From assembly GCA_023443625.1 (NCBI GenBank), contig JAEZTQ010000110.1, positions 36,630-100,629 of the forward strand: a stretch of 64,000 bases of DNA. Direction: 5' to 3'. Below the pieces are notes generated by a model, which was not told the origin of the DNA, searched no databases, and saw only the letters and a program-made list of their open reading frames with translations. Source of the stretch: Bacillota bacterium. Lineage in GTDB: Bacteria; Bacillota_A; Clostridia; Lachnospirales; Lachnospiraceae. The position numbers were made by a program, and so were the translations under genes. Below are positions 16,690-27,299 of this stretch, piece by piece; within the stretch, counting starts at the first letter, position 1, and each line of letters starts with the position of its first letter.

Positions 16690-18960
16690 TTAAGACTTTC
16701 TTATCTTGCAAGGAATATCAAACTTTTTACAGTATTTATATACCTTTGAATCTTTGTAGGCTACCACATAGCAATTCTTACAGTCCCCAAAAAAGGGGAA
16801 GTCAGGAATATGAGCTTCATCAATGAAATTACTAATACTGCGTGGCATATATACATCAATGTTCTCGCATTGATAGAAATAGTTCTCAAAATACTTGAAA
16901 CCCTCAGGCATAATGACTTTTCTTAAGTTCTTACAATTATTAAATGCATGTATTTCAATGGTGGTATTCTCTGGCAGGGTATAGGTGGTATCTTTTTTCC
17001 CCGGTGGATAATAAAGGAGCTTCTTATATGTGATCTTGTCCTTTTTATTATATTCTTTATAATATAATACACCCTCTATATCGATGTAGTATTTATTTCC
17101 CTCTGCCACCTCTATTTTCTCAAGCATTGTACATCCTTCGAAGCGCCCCGAGAACTCTCCATATCGCTGCAACATTTCATATTCTCCTTTGAGGCTCTTA
17201 GGTAGATATAATTCCTTTAATGCTTCGCAGCTATCGAAGGCACTCCAGCTTAAGTCAGTCACCCCTTCTGGTATGGTTAAGGATATAACACCCGAACCGC
17301 TAAAGGTATTAGAATTGATTTCTTTAATATTCTTTGGCAAGGTAATATTTTTTACAGATTTGGCCCAAATAAAAGCTTCTGAACAAATATCAGTAACGGT
17401 ATCTGGAATTATAATGGATTCCAATTTTGATTGATATGCAAAAGCTGCCGGTAAGATTGTGGTGACAGTATCCGGTATTATGTATTCACCCTCCCATGCT
17501 GGCGGACAGTAAATCAACATGGTCTTCCCTTTATTATACAAAATTCCATTTTGGGTTTCATATACATTGTTGTTCTCACCTATCTGTATCTTGGTCAATG
17601 CAGTGCATCTACCAAAAGGCTGATCCTCTACCTTATAGACACTAAGTAACTCCAGAGAATCTGGTAATGTGATGCGTTGTAAACTACTACAATTATAAAA
17701 TGCACCCTTATCCAATGTCTTAAGATTATTGGATAGCTTAACATCCTTAAGCTTCGAACAATTACTAAATGCCATCTTTCCAATCTTAGTTACACTGTCC
17801 GGTATGGTTATACTTAAAAGGCCTGTACACTGGTCAAAGGTATATTCATCAATGGTCTTTATTCCATCAGGAATAGCGACCTCTTTTAAATTAATACAGC
17901 CCTGAAATGTACCTTTTCCTAAGTTTGTTAGCTTCTGCGAAATTGTAATCTGGGTAAGATTTTTACAGTCTTTAAATAAATAATCATTAAATTTTGTAAT
18001 ACCCTCTGGAATAGTAATTTTCTTAATTCCACTACAGCCCTCAAAGGCACTTGCACCAATTAGGGTTACTCCTTGGGGAATTTGAACATTGGTAAGCAAA
18101 GTACATCCTCGAAATGCCTCTTTACCAATTCTGGTAATTTTGTCCGGAAGCTTAATATCTTTCAGCTTAATGCAACCATCAAAGACTCTGTCATTAATCT
18201 CAGTTACTTTAGATGGTATATTTATCTTTGACAAATTTGTACTTGCAAATGCCGCACTGCCAATCTTCTCAACTGTATCGGGTATAGTGATTTCCACTAG
18301 TCTGCTGCAGCCAAAAAATAATCCACCTGGAATATATTTTAGGTTAGAGGGTAAAGAAACCTGATTTATCTTTTTACAACGATTAAATATATTAATGCCT
18401 AATTTACTTACAGAATTCGGTATGATAATGCTTTTTAAATCTTCGCATGCTTCAAAAGCGCTTTCACCGATTTGAATTAAGGAACTAGGAAAATCTATTC
18501 TTTTAAGATTTCTACAATAATAAAAAGCATAAGCATCTATATATAGTAATTTTTCCGGTAATATAACTTCCTCTAAATCTTGGCATTCCGCAAAGGCATA
18601 AGCACTAATTCTTTTAACCTTACCTGGAATGGTAATACTTTTGATATTGGAACCAAAAAAGGCATATTTATCAATTTCTATAATACCTTTCGGAAATTTA
18701 ATTCGTTCTATCCAATAATCCTCATGATGCTCAAATGCCCGATAACCAATCTTTGTAACTGTCTTTCCATTGATTTTTGATGGTACTGTAACATCACGTT
18801 TTTCACCAATATACTTTGTAATAGTTACAGTATCCCCCGTAACCTTATATTTAAAATCACCACTGACTTTGTCCGCTGCTCGGGCGGTAGATGCACAATA
18901 TGTACCAATAAAGAAAATCAACACTACCGTAAGTAAGATTACCTTTAGTTTTCTAATCAT
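16690..18960 (-). CDS. secreted BspA-like leucine-rich-repeat protein
   Basis: 756 residues with a signal peptide (about 5-28, ending TARAAD). Nearly the whole protein consists of LRR_5 repeats of about 23 residues with the pattern IxIPxxVTxIGxxAFxxCxxL, in at least 20 copies. Two longer insertions (GILYNKGKTMLIYCPPAW and GVLYYKEYNKKDK) carry the ILYN/YPP variant usual in this family. The end is Cys-rich and basic (CKKFDIPCKIRKS). There is no sortase motif or membrane anchor. BspA-like proteins bind host or matrix proteins in other bacteria; here an extracellular binding role is likely but the ligand is unknown. Confidence 0.88.
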   Translation of the reverse strand: MIRKLKVILLTVVLIFFIGTYCASTARAADKVSGDFKYKVTGDTVTITKYIGEKRDVTVPSKINGKTVTKIGYRAFEHHEDYWIERIKFPKGIIEIDKYAFFGSNIKSITIPGKVKRISAYAFAECQDLEEVILPEKLLYIDAYAFYYCRNLKRIDFPSSLIQIGESAFEACEDLKSIIIPNSVSKLGINIFNRCKKINQVSLPSNLKYIPGGLFFGCSRLVEITIPDTVEKIGSAAFASTNLSKINIPSKVTEINDRVFDGCIKLKDIKLPDKITRIGKEAFRGCTLLTNVQIPQGVTLIGASAFEGCSGIKKITIPEGITKFNDYLFKDCKNLTQITISQKLTNLGKGTFQGCINLKEVAIPDGIKTIDEYTFDQCTGLLSITIPDSVTKIGKMAFSNCSKLKDVKLSNNLKTLDKGAFYNCSSLQRITLPDSLELLSVYKVEDQPFGRCTALTKIQIGENNNVYETQNGILYNKGKTMLIYCPPAWEGEYIIPDTVTTILPAAFAYQSKLESIIIPDTVTDICSEAFIWAKSVKNITLPKNIKEINSNTFSGSGVISLTIPEGVTDLSWSAFDSCEALKELYLPKSLKGEYEMLQRYGEFSGRFEGCTMLEKIEVAEGNKYYIDIEGVLYYKEYNKKDKITYKKLLYYPPGKKDTTYTLPENTTIEIHAFNNCKNLRKVIMPEGFKYFENYFYQCENIDVYMPRSISNFIDEAHIPDFPFFGDCKNCYVVAYKDSKVYKYCKKFDIPCKIRKS

Positions 18961-19061
18961 CGGGCACCCCTTTCCTGCTAATCCTTTTGATTTTTATCTT
19001 TCTAATCATTCTCTATAGTTTAATATAAATATTATCTCATGTTACCTATTATATTATAATA

Positions 19062-22000
19062 CTATTTTGAAACATTAATATTCTGCTTTTGATAAGAACA
19101 CATGACAGCAAGTGCTTTATAATTGGTTTTAATTTCACCTTTAACTGTCTTTACTTCATCACAGATAAGTTTGTCCTCGTTTATTGCAAAATCTATGGTG
19201 GATTTATAATTCGTGACCTTTTCACCATTAATATAGGGTTGTATAACAAAATCCGTACCTTGTTTTATTGCAAATGAATATTTAAAATCTTTTATCGTAT
19301 CAATAACTGTGTTCTTACCATCTTCAAGCTTAATTTCAATATTTTTCTTTTGCTCAGCATTTAATCCTTTAACCTCACCTGATATAACCTGATACTGATT
19401 AGTCGTGCATTGAATTTGTTCTAAATCAACCCTTTTTAGTCTGCTCTTTTGTGTCGTAGTCAAAGACTTATTATATGATTTAACATAGGCCTCTGCATAA
19501 TCATAGATCTTATAAATAGCAACAGATTTATCAAGAAAATTCATTTTTAGCATTTTTTTGTCCCAAGCAAGTTCCGAATTTATATTCCTATATTTATCAA
19601 TGCAGAAGTCATTAATAGAAGGTGTAGTATAACCAGAGAAAACATATTGACCACTTTTGTCTTTATCAAACTTAATACGTTTTAAAAGATTATAGGCTAC
19701 TGCTTTAGCGTAATTATCACGATTATCATCTTTAAGGCTACTGTCATCTGCATCATTTTCACCATTCTTGTCTAAATCATCATGCAGTATACGCCGCCAT
19801 ACAAAGGTATTCGCTATGTCATCCGGTTTAACTGCTTTATCCGTATATCTATAGCTACTGTGAGCATAGAGATCCGTAGCCGTATGAATTGCCATACCAT
19901 AGATCACTAAGCTTCTATTCGTAGGTGTATTGGTTTTCTTTTTAAGAATGGTGGACCACTTCAAATTATTCATGCAGACATTATCATCAAATGCTTCTTT
20001 CATGCCATCATAAGGATATATCTTACCATCTTCTTTTTTATCAAGAAGTTCTTTATTTCCCTTCATTCTTCTAGCAATTTCCATTAAGTAAAAGGTGGAA
20101 CTAATATAATTGGCCGTATAGTATCCATGGAATTCCGGATGTGCTGTCATACCAGAAAGCCCAGAGGATTTTATATCTTGGAGCGAAGCACCTTTTTTAA
20201 GGATATCAACAACCTCCCCGTATTTGGTCCCCAATTGACCAGCAAATTTCCCATGATCATCACCCCAGCTTCCGTCCACATAGGTTACATCATCAAACAC
20301 TTCTATTTTACTATCATTCTCTGGTATTAATCCTTCTTTTTGCACCTGCTCTATGGCTTCTTTTGTTGTCCGTTTACTATCATATATTTCATTGTATTCC
20401 TGATACATTTTTAAGGCATAATCAAAATCAATGAGACCATAGCCACATTTTGTTTCATCATCAAAATGATTTGCCGTAAGAAACAGCAACTGTTTGATAA
20501 ACTCACTGGGACGACTCAAATCCTGCTGCCATAGGACAGAAGCCAGCCCTACCACATGCGGTACCGCCATGCTTGTACCGGAGAATACTTCACAACCCCC
20601 GAAGGCTCCTCTGGATAATATCAATTCTCCTGGCGCTACTAAATCTACTTCTTTGCCAGTTGCACTCTTTTGACTTACTTTACCATAATTGTCTACAGCA
20701 CCAACTCCAATAACCTCATCATAGGCCGCAGGGTACTCCACTCTACTTCCATTTCCAACGGCCGCAATCATTAATATCCCTTTATTATAAGCTTTCTTAA
20801 TTACATTATGTAAGGCAGTAGAGTTCGTAGTTGTACCAAAACTAATACTAATAATATTGACTTCCTTCTCAATAGCCCAATTTATTCCCTCAATTATTCT
20901 GCTTACAGGTGCTTCGTTATTCTCATCTAGAACCTTAGCTGAATATAATTGTACGTTAGGGTTAATACCTCTTATATCTATCTCGCCCCCTGCATCAATA
21001 AGATCCATTAAACTGATTTCGCCATCATTATTAATAGCCGCCTCCAGTTCTTCTGCTGCCTTTGCTTCGGCTTCTTCTTCCTCTTCCTCATCTAGGTAAT
21101 CATCATCTACAGCATCAGGATTCGCTGCAATAATTTCCGCAACACAAGTTCCATGACCACTACCATCCTCAAAAAAGATTGACATATCCTCTTCATCGGG
21201 GATAAAGTTCTTCCTTTCAACCACATTAACCACATCGCTGTAATCAACACCGGAATCAATTAATGCAATTTTAACCTGACCATTTACAGTATTAATAGCC
21301 TTGGCTACAGACTCAGTATTTACATTTATCATCTTCATATTCCATTCTAAATCTTCCAAATCTCCAAAAGGTTTATCCATATTACCGTCTGAAATATGGG
21401 AATAATCATCACTCATCTGCTGCAATAGGATATTTTCAGGATTAAGTTCATTACTGCTATCCTCTAATGATACCTGAAAACCAAAGCTTACGCTGCCTCC
21501 GACGCTTATGTTGGAATTATATCCACAGTTCTGAATAATATAATTTCCATTTCCATGAGATATAATTTTGCCATTCCAAATATTTGTTATTTCATTATAA
21601 AGGTCAAAGTTAAGAACCCAATCCTCTATTACTTTCTGAGAAAGATTTTTTACTGTAATCTCCATGATATATCCTGTGTCCCATTTGCTACTAATGGCAT
21701 ATTGAACATCATAAATATCTTTTGAAACATCTTGTAAAAGTCCCGGCATGGTGTATTCTGTTGGAATTATAACTTTTGAAGTAAAATTGGCATTAAAACC
21801 AAAGGATACTGTTTTTCCCACAGAAATATCCTGATTATATCCGGTATTGGATATCTGATAAAGATTATTCTCGTACTTGATAATTTTAGCATCCCATATA
21901 TTTGTTATTTGATCTTTTGATACGAAATTTAATTTCCAGTCTTCAATGGTTTCCTTACTGGTATTGGTAATAGTAACTTTGCCTACATAGGCACCTTCCC

Positions 22001-22172
22001 ATTGTGATATAATCTCATACTCCACAGTAAACCCATTCCCTACATATAAGTTTGATTTATCAACTGGATTTTCTGCCTTCACTAAAGTATTTCCAGTGGT
22101 TATTGATAGCAGTGTAAGTACAAAGGATAATACTATGGCTATTACTTTATTATATATCTTTTGTCTACTCAT
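19062..22172 (-). CDS. secreted subtilase with two CBM2-like modules and a C-terminal H/D/H domain
   Basis: 1036 residues. A signal peptide (about 8-32) is followed by two CBM2-like cellulose-binding modules (about 40-140 and 150-245), each with the YNxxISVG...SFGF strand. The S8 domain has Asp306 (LIDSGVDYSD), His340 (DGSGHGTCVAEI) and Ser534 (FSGTSMAVPHV), so it looks active; it carries a strongly acidic insert (about 355-375). The C-terminal third contains AIHTATDLYAHSSYR, with H763, D767 and H771 spaced as in zinc phospholipase C/Het-C-like proteins. The combination points to an extracellular protease bound to polysaccharide. There is no anchor. No inhibitor or propeptide module was recognised. 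Confidence 0.85.
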   Translation of the reverse strand: MSRQKIYNKVIAIVLSFVLTLLSITTGNTLVKAENPVDKSNLYVGNGFTVEYEIISQWEGAYVGKVTITNTSKETIEDWKLNFVSKDQITNIWDAKIIKYENNLYQISNTGYNQDISVGKTVSFGFNANFTSKVIIPTEYTMPGLLQDVSKDIYDVQYAISSKWDTGYIMEITVKNLSQKVIEDWVLNFDLYNEITNIWNGKIISHGNGNYIIQNCGYNSNISVGGSVSFGFQVSLEDSSNELNPENILLQQMSDDYSHISDGNMDKPFGDLEDLEWNMKMINVNTESVAKAINTVNGQVKIALIDSGVDYSDVVNVVERKNFIPDEEDMSIFFEDGSGHGTCVAEIIAANPDAVDDDYLDEEEEEEAEAKAAEELEAAINNDGEISLMDLIDAGGEIDIRGINPNVQLYSAKVLDENNEAPVSRIIEGINWAIEKEVNIISISFGTTTNSTALHNVIKKAYNKGILMIAAVGNGSRVEYPAAYDEVIGVGAVDNYGKVSQKSATGKEVDLVAPGELILSRGAFGGCEVFSGTSMAVPHVVGLASVLWQQDLSRPSEFIKQLLFLTANHFDDETKCGYGLIDFDYALKMYQEYNEIYDSKRTTKEAIEQVQKEGLIPENDSKIEVFDDVTYVDGSWGDDHGKFAGQLGTKYGEVVDILKKGASLQDIKSSGLSGMTAHPEFHGYYTANYISSTFYLMEIARRMKGNKELLDKKEDGKIYPYDGMKEAFDDNVCMNNLKWSTILKKKTNTPTNRSLVIYGMAIHTATDLYAHSSYRYTDKAVKPDDIANTFVWRRILHDDLDKNGENDADDSSLKDDNRDNYAKAVAYNLLKRIKFDKDKSGQYVFSGYTTPSINDFCIDKYRNINSELAWDKKMLKMNFLDKSVAIYKIYDYAEAYVKSYNKSLTTTQKSRLKRVDLEQIQCTTNQYQVISGEVKGLNAEQKKNIEIKLEDGKNTVIDTIKDFKYSFAIKQGTDFVIQPYINGEKVTNYKSTIDFAINEDKLICDEVKTVKGEIKTNYKALAVMCSYQKQNINVSK

Positions 22173-22431
22173 ATTTAACCTCTTTCCTATGCAAGGGAAA
22201 GATTTAATCTTTCACTCACATCTCTCCTCATTTATGAATAATTTCCCTATAATACACCATAATAATACATTAAATGGGGTTTTATTGCTATGAGTAGATT
22301 ATACTACACAAAACCAATATTTTCGACTAATTGATACTAAAAGCATCATTACCTAATTTCCATTGAGATTAGAGTGTAAAAGAATTTCTTATGATTACGT
22401 GATGAAAAACTTAGTTTGTTCGAATAAAAAA

Positions 22432-22494
22432 AGACTGTTCAAAATAAACAATCTCTGATCACCTCAATCAGAAATTCTATAGTTTGAACAGTCT
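22432..22494 (-). terminator. terminator of proS
   Basis: AGACTGTTCAAA pairs with GTTTGAACAGTCT with an inner hairpin (TCTGAT/ATCAGA), and the reverse strand continues with a T-rich tract. The remaining 22173-22431 between proS and the protease gene shows nothing else I can support. Confidence 0.8.
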
Positions 22495-22503
22495 AATTTT
22501 TTA

Positions 22504-23937
22504 TTAATATGCTTTACCCCAGTAAGTCATTACTTTCGCTGGTTTACCACAGCATACACAGGTATCTGCGATATGCTCTTGGTCAAATGGCATACATCTA
22601 GAGGTTGCACCGGTCTTCTCTTTAATCTCAAGCTCACAAGCTTCCTCTTGACACCACATAGCCTTCACAAAACCTGGTTTCTCTGCTACGGTTTTCTCGA
22701 ATTCTTCCATGGTAACAGCGGAATAAGTATGGCTGTCACGGTGTGCTCTTGCTCTATCTAGCATATCTTTTTGCATGGTTTCTAAGATCTCACCGGCTTT
22801 TGCATCAATCTCATCTAAGGATACTACAATTTTCTCTCTGGTATCTCTTCTTACAATCACTGCTTGATTTGCCTCAATGTCCTTAGGTCCGATTTCAACA
22901 CGGATAGGAACTCCACGCATCTCCTGCTCACTGAATTTCCATCCAGGGCTCTTATCAGAATCATCCACCTTTACTTTGAAGGCACTTAATTTTTCCTTTA
23001 ACTCATATGCTTTATCTAGGACACCTTCCTTATTCTGATTAATAGGAATAATCATAATTTGGGTAGGTGCAATTCTTGGAGGCAGTACTAAACCACTATC
23101 ATCTCCATGTACCATGATGATGGCACCGATAATTCTAGTGGATACACCCCAAGAGGTCTGATGAACATATTGTAGGGTATTATTCTTATCTGTATATTGA
23201 ATGTCAAAGGCTTTTGCAAATCCATCACCAAAGTTGTGGCTGGTTCCCGATTGTAATGCTTTACCATCATGCATTAAAGCTTCAATGGTATAGGTAGCAT
23301 TGGCTCCAGCAAATTTTTCTTTCTCTGACTTACGTCCTTTGATCATGGGAATAGCTAGTACATTCTCACAGAAGTCAGCATATACATTAAGCATCTGTAT
23401 TGTTCTTTCTTCTGCTTCCTCTGCAGTTGCATGTGCTGTATGTCCTTCCTGCCATAAGAATTCCATAGAACGAAGGAAAGGTCTGGTTGTCTTCTCCCAA
23501 CGAACTACAGAACACCATTGATTGTATAACTTGGGAAGGTCTCTATGGGACTGAATAATCTTGGAATAAAAATCGCAGAATAAAGTTTCAGAAGTTGGTC
23601 TAACACACATTCTCTCCTGTAACGCTTCCCCGCCTCCATGGGTTACCCAAGCAACCTCTGGAGCAAAGCCTTCTACGTGGTCTTTTTCTTTCTGTAACAG
23701 GCTTTCTGGTATGAACATAGGCATATAAACATTCTCTACTCCCGTTGCCTTAAAATCTGCATCCATTTGTTTTTGAATATTCTCCCAAATCGCATAACCT
23801 AAGGGGCGTAGTATCATACAGCCTCTTATGCTAGAATATTCGATCAATTCCGCTTTCTTAACAACATCAGTATACCACTGGGCAAAATCCTCCTCCATGG
23901 GGGTAATTGCTTCAACTAATTTCTTATCCTTTGCCAT
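22504..23937 (-). CDS. proS: prolyl-tRNA synthetase (short, eukaryote/archaea-like type)
   Basis: 477-residue class II synthetase that charges tRNA-Pro. It lacks the editing insertion of long bacterial ProRS and has the archaeal/eukaryote-like layout: motif 2 region around [30 protein letters not shown], the [22 protein letters not shown] segment, and a C-terminal Cys-rich zinc region (CQEEACE ... [17 protein letters not shown]). This type is common in Clostridia. Expression is controlled by the T-box leader at about 24003-24240. AGGAGAG precedes ATG 23937. Confidence 0.95.
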   Translation of the reverse strand: MAKDKKLVEAITPMEEDFAQWYTDVVKKAELIEYSSIRGCMILRPLGYAIWENIQKQMDADFKATGVENVYMPMFIPESLLQKEKDHVEGFAPEVAWVTHGGGEALQERMCVRPTSETLFCDFYSKIIQSHRDLPKLYNQWCSVVRWEKTTRPFLRSMEFLWQEGHTAHATAEEAEERTIQMLNVYADFCENVLAIPMIKGRKSEKEKFAGANATYTIEALMHDGKALQSGTSHNFGDGFAKAFDIQYTDKNNTLQYVHQTSWGVSTRIIGAIIMVHGDDSGLVLPPRIAPTQIMIIPINQNKEGVLDKAYELKEKLSAFKVKVDDSDKSPGWKFSEQEMRGVPIRVEIGPKDIEANQAVIVRRDTREKIVVSLDEIDAKAGEILETMQKDMLDRARAHRDSHTYSAVTMEEFEKTVAEKPGFVKAMWCQEEACELEIKEKTGATSRCMPFDQEHIADTCVCCGKPAKVMTYWGKAY

Positions 23938-24002
23938 TGTAATCTCTCCTTTTTTATGAATTTAGAAAGGGTTACATCCACCTAAGTGAGCACTTTTATT
24001 CA

Positions 24003-24240
24003 CAAAAAAAGCCCTTCTAATCCCCTAAGGGACCGAAAGACTCGGCGGTTCCACCCTAATTAGCTGCTAATCATAACAGCTCTCTTCATACCGATAACGC
24101 CGGTTTTACGTTGTATTTCAGGGCAATGCATTTCCTTTCATACAAAGCTCCAAGGCAGGTTCAATAATTTCCTCATAAGAAGCTTCCACCAAGGCTTCTC
24201 TCTCTGAAATGGGTGAATTATCTACTTTTCCTCTTCATCG
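24003..24240 (-). promoter_or_regulatory. T-box leader of proS
   Basis: The reverse strand carries the T-box sequence AGGGTGGAACCGCCGAG at 24041-24057, the binding site for the uncharged tRNA acceptor end. It is followed by a terminator hairpin (24011-24032) and a T run. A stem I region lies around 24120-24235, and a GAACCT context at about 24157-24162 offers a proline specifier (CCT). Uncharged tRNA-Pro should favour readthrough into proS. The rest of 24241-24357 holds only a short AT-rich spacer after ytvI. Confidence 0.9.
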
Positions 24241-24357
24241 CTAATATAATTAATGATAAATAAATTACAAATAATTTATTTCAAATAATGTAACTAATTT
24301 TATGCCAGAATATTTTATTTGTCAAGGAGATATTCCCAAGGTACGCCGGCCTACCTA

Positions 24358-25449
24358 CTAATCCTCATCGTATACAATATTCTTACTCTTTTCATTATAG
24401 ATAGCTTTTTCATTGATTACTTTATACACCGTGATAATTATTAAAAGACCCACGGGACCAAGGAAAAAACCAAGAACGGAAAAAAGTTTAACTCCGATGT
24501 ACATAGCTATTAATGTATATAATGGCTTTATACCAATTCTGTTGCCAATGAGCTTGGGTTCCAATATTTCACGTATTATCTGACAGATAAGATAGATAGT
24601 AATTAATATGGCTGCTGTAATAATATCTCCGTTAATCAATTTAATGATTGCCCATGGGATAAACACCATACCACTTCCAAGTATAGGAAGTGCATCCATA
24701 AGTGCAATTCCTATTCCAAGTAGCACAGCATATTCATTATGGATAATGTATAAACCGCCAACGCAGATGATAGCAACAATTGACATAATAATTAACTGAC
24801 AGCGTAAAAATGCATGTCCTGCTTCTGTAAGCTTTGAAGTCACCCTATGAATATCGTTATAAAGTGAATTCTTCTGATATTTCTCGCGAAAGCTAGGTAC
24901 TTCCTTGGACATTAGAACTGCTGCAACAAGGACAATCAAGATTACACCAATGAAAACCACCATTTTAACCGTAATGGAAACTGTTTGTTTTGTTATATTA
25001 GGCATGACGTCCGTCTTTACCATATTAATGGTATTTATTATATTATCATCTACAATAGTTCGAATGGTACCAACAGCAAGCCCGAATAGTCCATCACAAT
25101 AACCACAGATATGATCTAGTTTATCTGCAATAAGATTTAGATATACTGGTAGATTTCTTATTAACTCTATTGCCTGCTTTAACAGTATATTAACTAACAT
25201 GAAGAAAGCAGTGCCAAAAAGTCCCACCAATAATAACAGTGAAAAGGAACCTCCGATAACCCTTGGAATTTTAAGTTTTCGATAAAGAAGCTCTGTAATG
25301 GGTCGTATGATCCAAGCCAGAAAATAGGCAACAAAGAATGGAAATACCAATGGAAGCAGATAACGAAATCCCAGATATACACCAGCTGTTATCGCAAAAA
25401 TAGTTAGAAACCATTTCGCCATATATGATTTATCTATCCAGTCTTTCAT
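24358..25449 (-). CDS. ytvI: AI-2E family membrane protein, YtvI-like sporulation protein
   Basis: 363 residues with about eight membrane segments. The C-terminal half carries the family core GSGMVFIPWAIIKLINGD, REILEPKLIGNRIGIKPL and FSVLGFFLGPVGLLI. This layout matches YtvI, a sporulation integral membrane protein of the AI-2E transporter superfamily; its substrate is unknown. The N-terminal half lacks the signal of a secreted protein and begins KDWIDKSYMAKWFLTIFAI. It stands alone between proS and a kinase gene. Confidence 0.82.
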   Translation of the reverse strand: MKDWIDKSYMAKWFLTIFAITAGVYLGFRYLLPLVFPFFVAYFLAWIIRPITELLYRKLKIPRVIGGSFSLLLLVGLFGTAFFMLVNILLKQAIELIRNLPVYLNLIADKLDHICGYCDGLFGLAVGTIRTIVDDNIINTINMVKTDVMPNITKQTVSITVKMVVFIGVILIVLVAAVLMSKEVPSFREKYQKNSLYNDIHRVTSKLTEAGHAFLRCQLIIMSIVAIICVGGLYIIHNEYAVLLGIGIALMDALPILGSGMVFIPWAIIKLINGDIITAAILITIYLICQIIREILEPKLIGNRIGIKPLYTLIAMYIGVKLFSVLGFFLGPVGLLIIITVYKVINEKAIYNEKSKNIVYDED

Positions 25450-25495
25450 ATAAATACCCCCTTAGCATAATAATTTTGAATAAGAAAACAAGAAA

Positions 25496-25519
25496 AGAAT
25501 TCATAAGTATATGAATTCT
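25496..25519 (-). terminator. terminator of the kinase gene
   Basis: AGAATTCAT and ATGAATTCT form a hairpin around a short loop, with TTTTCTTGTTTTC after it on the reverse strand. Confidence 0.7.
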
Positions 25520-25685
25520 CTTTCTCTTATTGTTTGTCAAAGTTATTTTAATATCCTCGGGGATAATTTCTAATTATTAAGCTAATATTATCATATTAAA
25601 CCTAAATTATCTATGGAATTAAAAACATGTATTTTTAATTAATCTTTTATATTAATCTATATACTAATCTATTAATACTTTATTA

Positions 25686-26486
25686 TTAATCTTTTATTAC
25701 TTCTACCGGTGCATAAGGAACCTGTGCAAGATATGCCGCCTTTGCTTCATCAATACCCTCGATCACTTCATAATCATCATCCTTCTTCTTTACGATTATT
25801 ACCGGATGAATGGCATAGGTTACCTTCCTATACTCTTGGATTAAAGACTGGAGTCTTGTCCTATCTTCCTCATTAATATCCTCTTCTTTTATGAGTCTTT
25901 CGGGAGATACTAACATTTTATGGGTTTCTTCCTCACTATTTTTATAAAAGTCTTTTGCTTCTTTAATAATAATTTCTGCAATTTTATCTGGAGTACAGTA
26001 GGTACTATCTATAATTAAATTGTAATTGGAAAAGTCCATGTAATTCAAATTATAAATATCTTTATAACGAACCCTTTCTGTGGCTGCACGCTCAGCAAGA
26101 AGGTTTTTGGCTTCTTCAATAGAGGAATACTTTTCTTCTGCTCCCCTTTTATCATTCATTACTCGCTCTGCTGCCACTTCAAGACTTACGGACACAAAGA
26201 CTTTAAATGATTTATCCACAAAATGCCATGCTAGACGGGAATCAAAAATTATATCCTTTTCAGTGTTTTCCCTTGAAATCCTAGCAGTCTCATCATCAAT
26301 CATTTTATCATATTTTTTATCACTGCACATGAGCTGGTTCAATTCTAAGGTGGTCATGTTCATCTGTCTTGCTAATTCTCTTTGAACCTTGCCGGTGGAA
26401 TATACTTCAAATTGATATTTTTCATTTAGCAGCTTACATATGGTAGATTTTCCACTTCCCAAGTTGCCTGTAATCGTTATATGCAT
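25686..26486 (-). CDS. cytidylate-kinase-like P-loop kinase with ParB-like C-terminal segment
   Basis: 266 residues. The N-terminal about 185 residues form a small-molecule kinase with Walker A GNLGSGKST (7-15), a YSTGKVQRELA substrate region and a lid with ERAATERVRY. This resembles the cytidylate kinase-like family used for unknown small substrates. The last about 70 residues (VSPERLIKEEDIN...HPVIIVKKKDDDYEVIEGIDEAKAA) resemble a ParB/SerK-like fold (PIIV...yeVi.G..R..A), though the key Arg is not kept. The combination is uncommon. A regulatory or nucleotide-binding tail is inference. Confidence 0.7.
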   Translation of the reverse strand: MHITITGNLGSGKSTICKLLNEKYQFEVYSTGKVQRELARQMNMTTLELNQLMCSDKKYDKMIDDETARISRENTEKDIIFDSRLAWHFVDKSFKVFVSVSLEVAAERVMNDKRGAEEKYSSIEEAKNLLAERAATERVRYKDIYNLNYMDFSNYNLIIDSTYCTPDKIAEIIIKEAKDFYKNSEEETHKMLVSPERLIKEEDINEEDRTRLQSLIQEYRKVTYAIHPVIIVKKKDDDYEVIEGIDEAKAAYLAQVPYAPVEVIKD

Positions 26487-26623
26487 GAACTTACCTCTCT
26501 CTTTTCTTACTTGCTTAATTATTAATATAGTATTATAGCGGATACAGTAGGAAAATACAATGTTATATCTTCCTATCCAGCTGTATAAATCAAGTGAAAG
26601 TGCACTTAATTATTATTGTAAAA

Positions 26624-27199
26624 CTATAAAATTGTCACTAAATTAGCATTCAGCCGATCTACATCTTCTTTCTCATGAGTTACTATAATAAGAGTCTTCC
26701 CCTTAGTTTTTTCTTTCATATATTCAATTACTTGAATTTTTAGACTTTCATCCAATCCCCGAAAGGGTTCATCTAAAATAATCAAATCACTATTGGCAAG
26801 TATTGCTCTTATAATTGCAACTCTACGCCGCATGCCACCACTAAAGTCCCTCACTGGCTTGTCTAAGCTTTCATTAATACCAAGACATATTAGTTCCTGT
26901 TCTATTGTCGCTCTTGATATTCCCTTCTCACATACCAGCCCTATATTTTTTATAGCACTCCAATGTTCGATTAGACGATCCTCCTGAAAAACAGCGGATA
27001 TACCCTTTCCCTGGGTTCCCTGTATTTCACCAGAATCAGGTCCTACCAACCCCATAATCATATTTAAAATTGTAGTTTTACCTATACCTGAGGCCCCCAT
27101 GAGGCAATTCGTCTTGCCTTCCAAGAAGACAACATTTAAATCCTCAAATAAGATTTTCTCATCAAACTTCTTTGTGATATGTTTTAATACAATATCCAT
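26624..27199 (-). CDS. ABC transporter ATPase (nitrate/sulfonate/taurine-type)
   Basis: 191-residue ATPase, short for the family. It has Walker A GASGIGKTT (35-43), signature FSGGMRRRV, Walker B LIILDEPF and the switch His in IVTHEKED. The Q-loop (AVFQEDRL) is present. It pairs with the permease and lipoprotein just upstream to power import. The missing length is at the C terminus, where SsuB/TauB proteins have a regulatory tail. The gap to the permease gene is 100 bp on the same strand. Confidence 0.85.
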   Translation of the reverse strand: MDIVLKHITKKFDEKILFEDLNVVFLEGKTNCLMGASGIGKTTILNMIMGLVGPDSGEIQGTQGKGISAVFQEDRLIEHWSAIKNIGLVCEKGISRATIEQELICLGINESLDKPVRDFSGGMRRRVAIIRAILANSDLIILDEPFRGLDESLKIQVIEYMKEKTKGKTLIIVTHEKEDVDRLNANLVTIL

Positions 27200-27299
27200 A
27201 AAGGCCTCCTCTTCCTATATTACCTCTTTATGAATTCCAGGAACCCTATAATTACCATATCAGACTGGTCAAAAGCATTATCTTCCTCCCTTATATCCT

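Noticed and set aside
20857..21099. Forward Ser/Ala-rich frame opposite the protease acidic insert
   Set aside because: It is the complement of the Glu/Ala-rich coding stretch.
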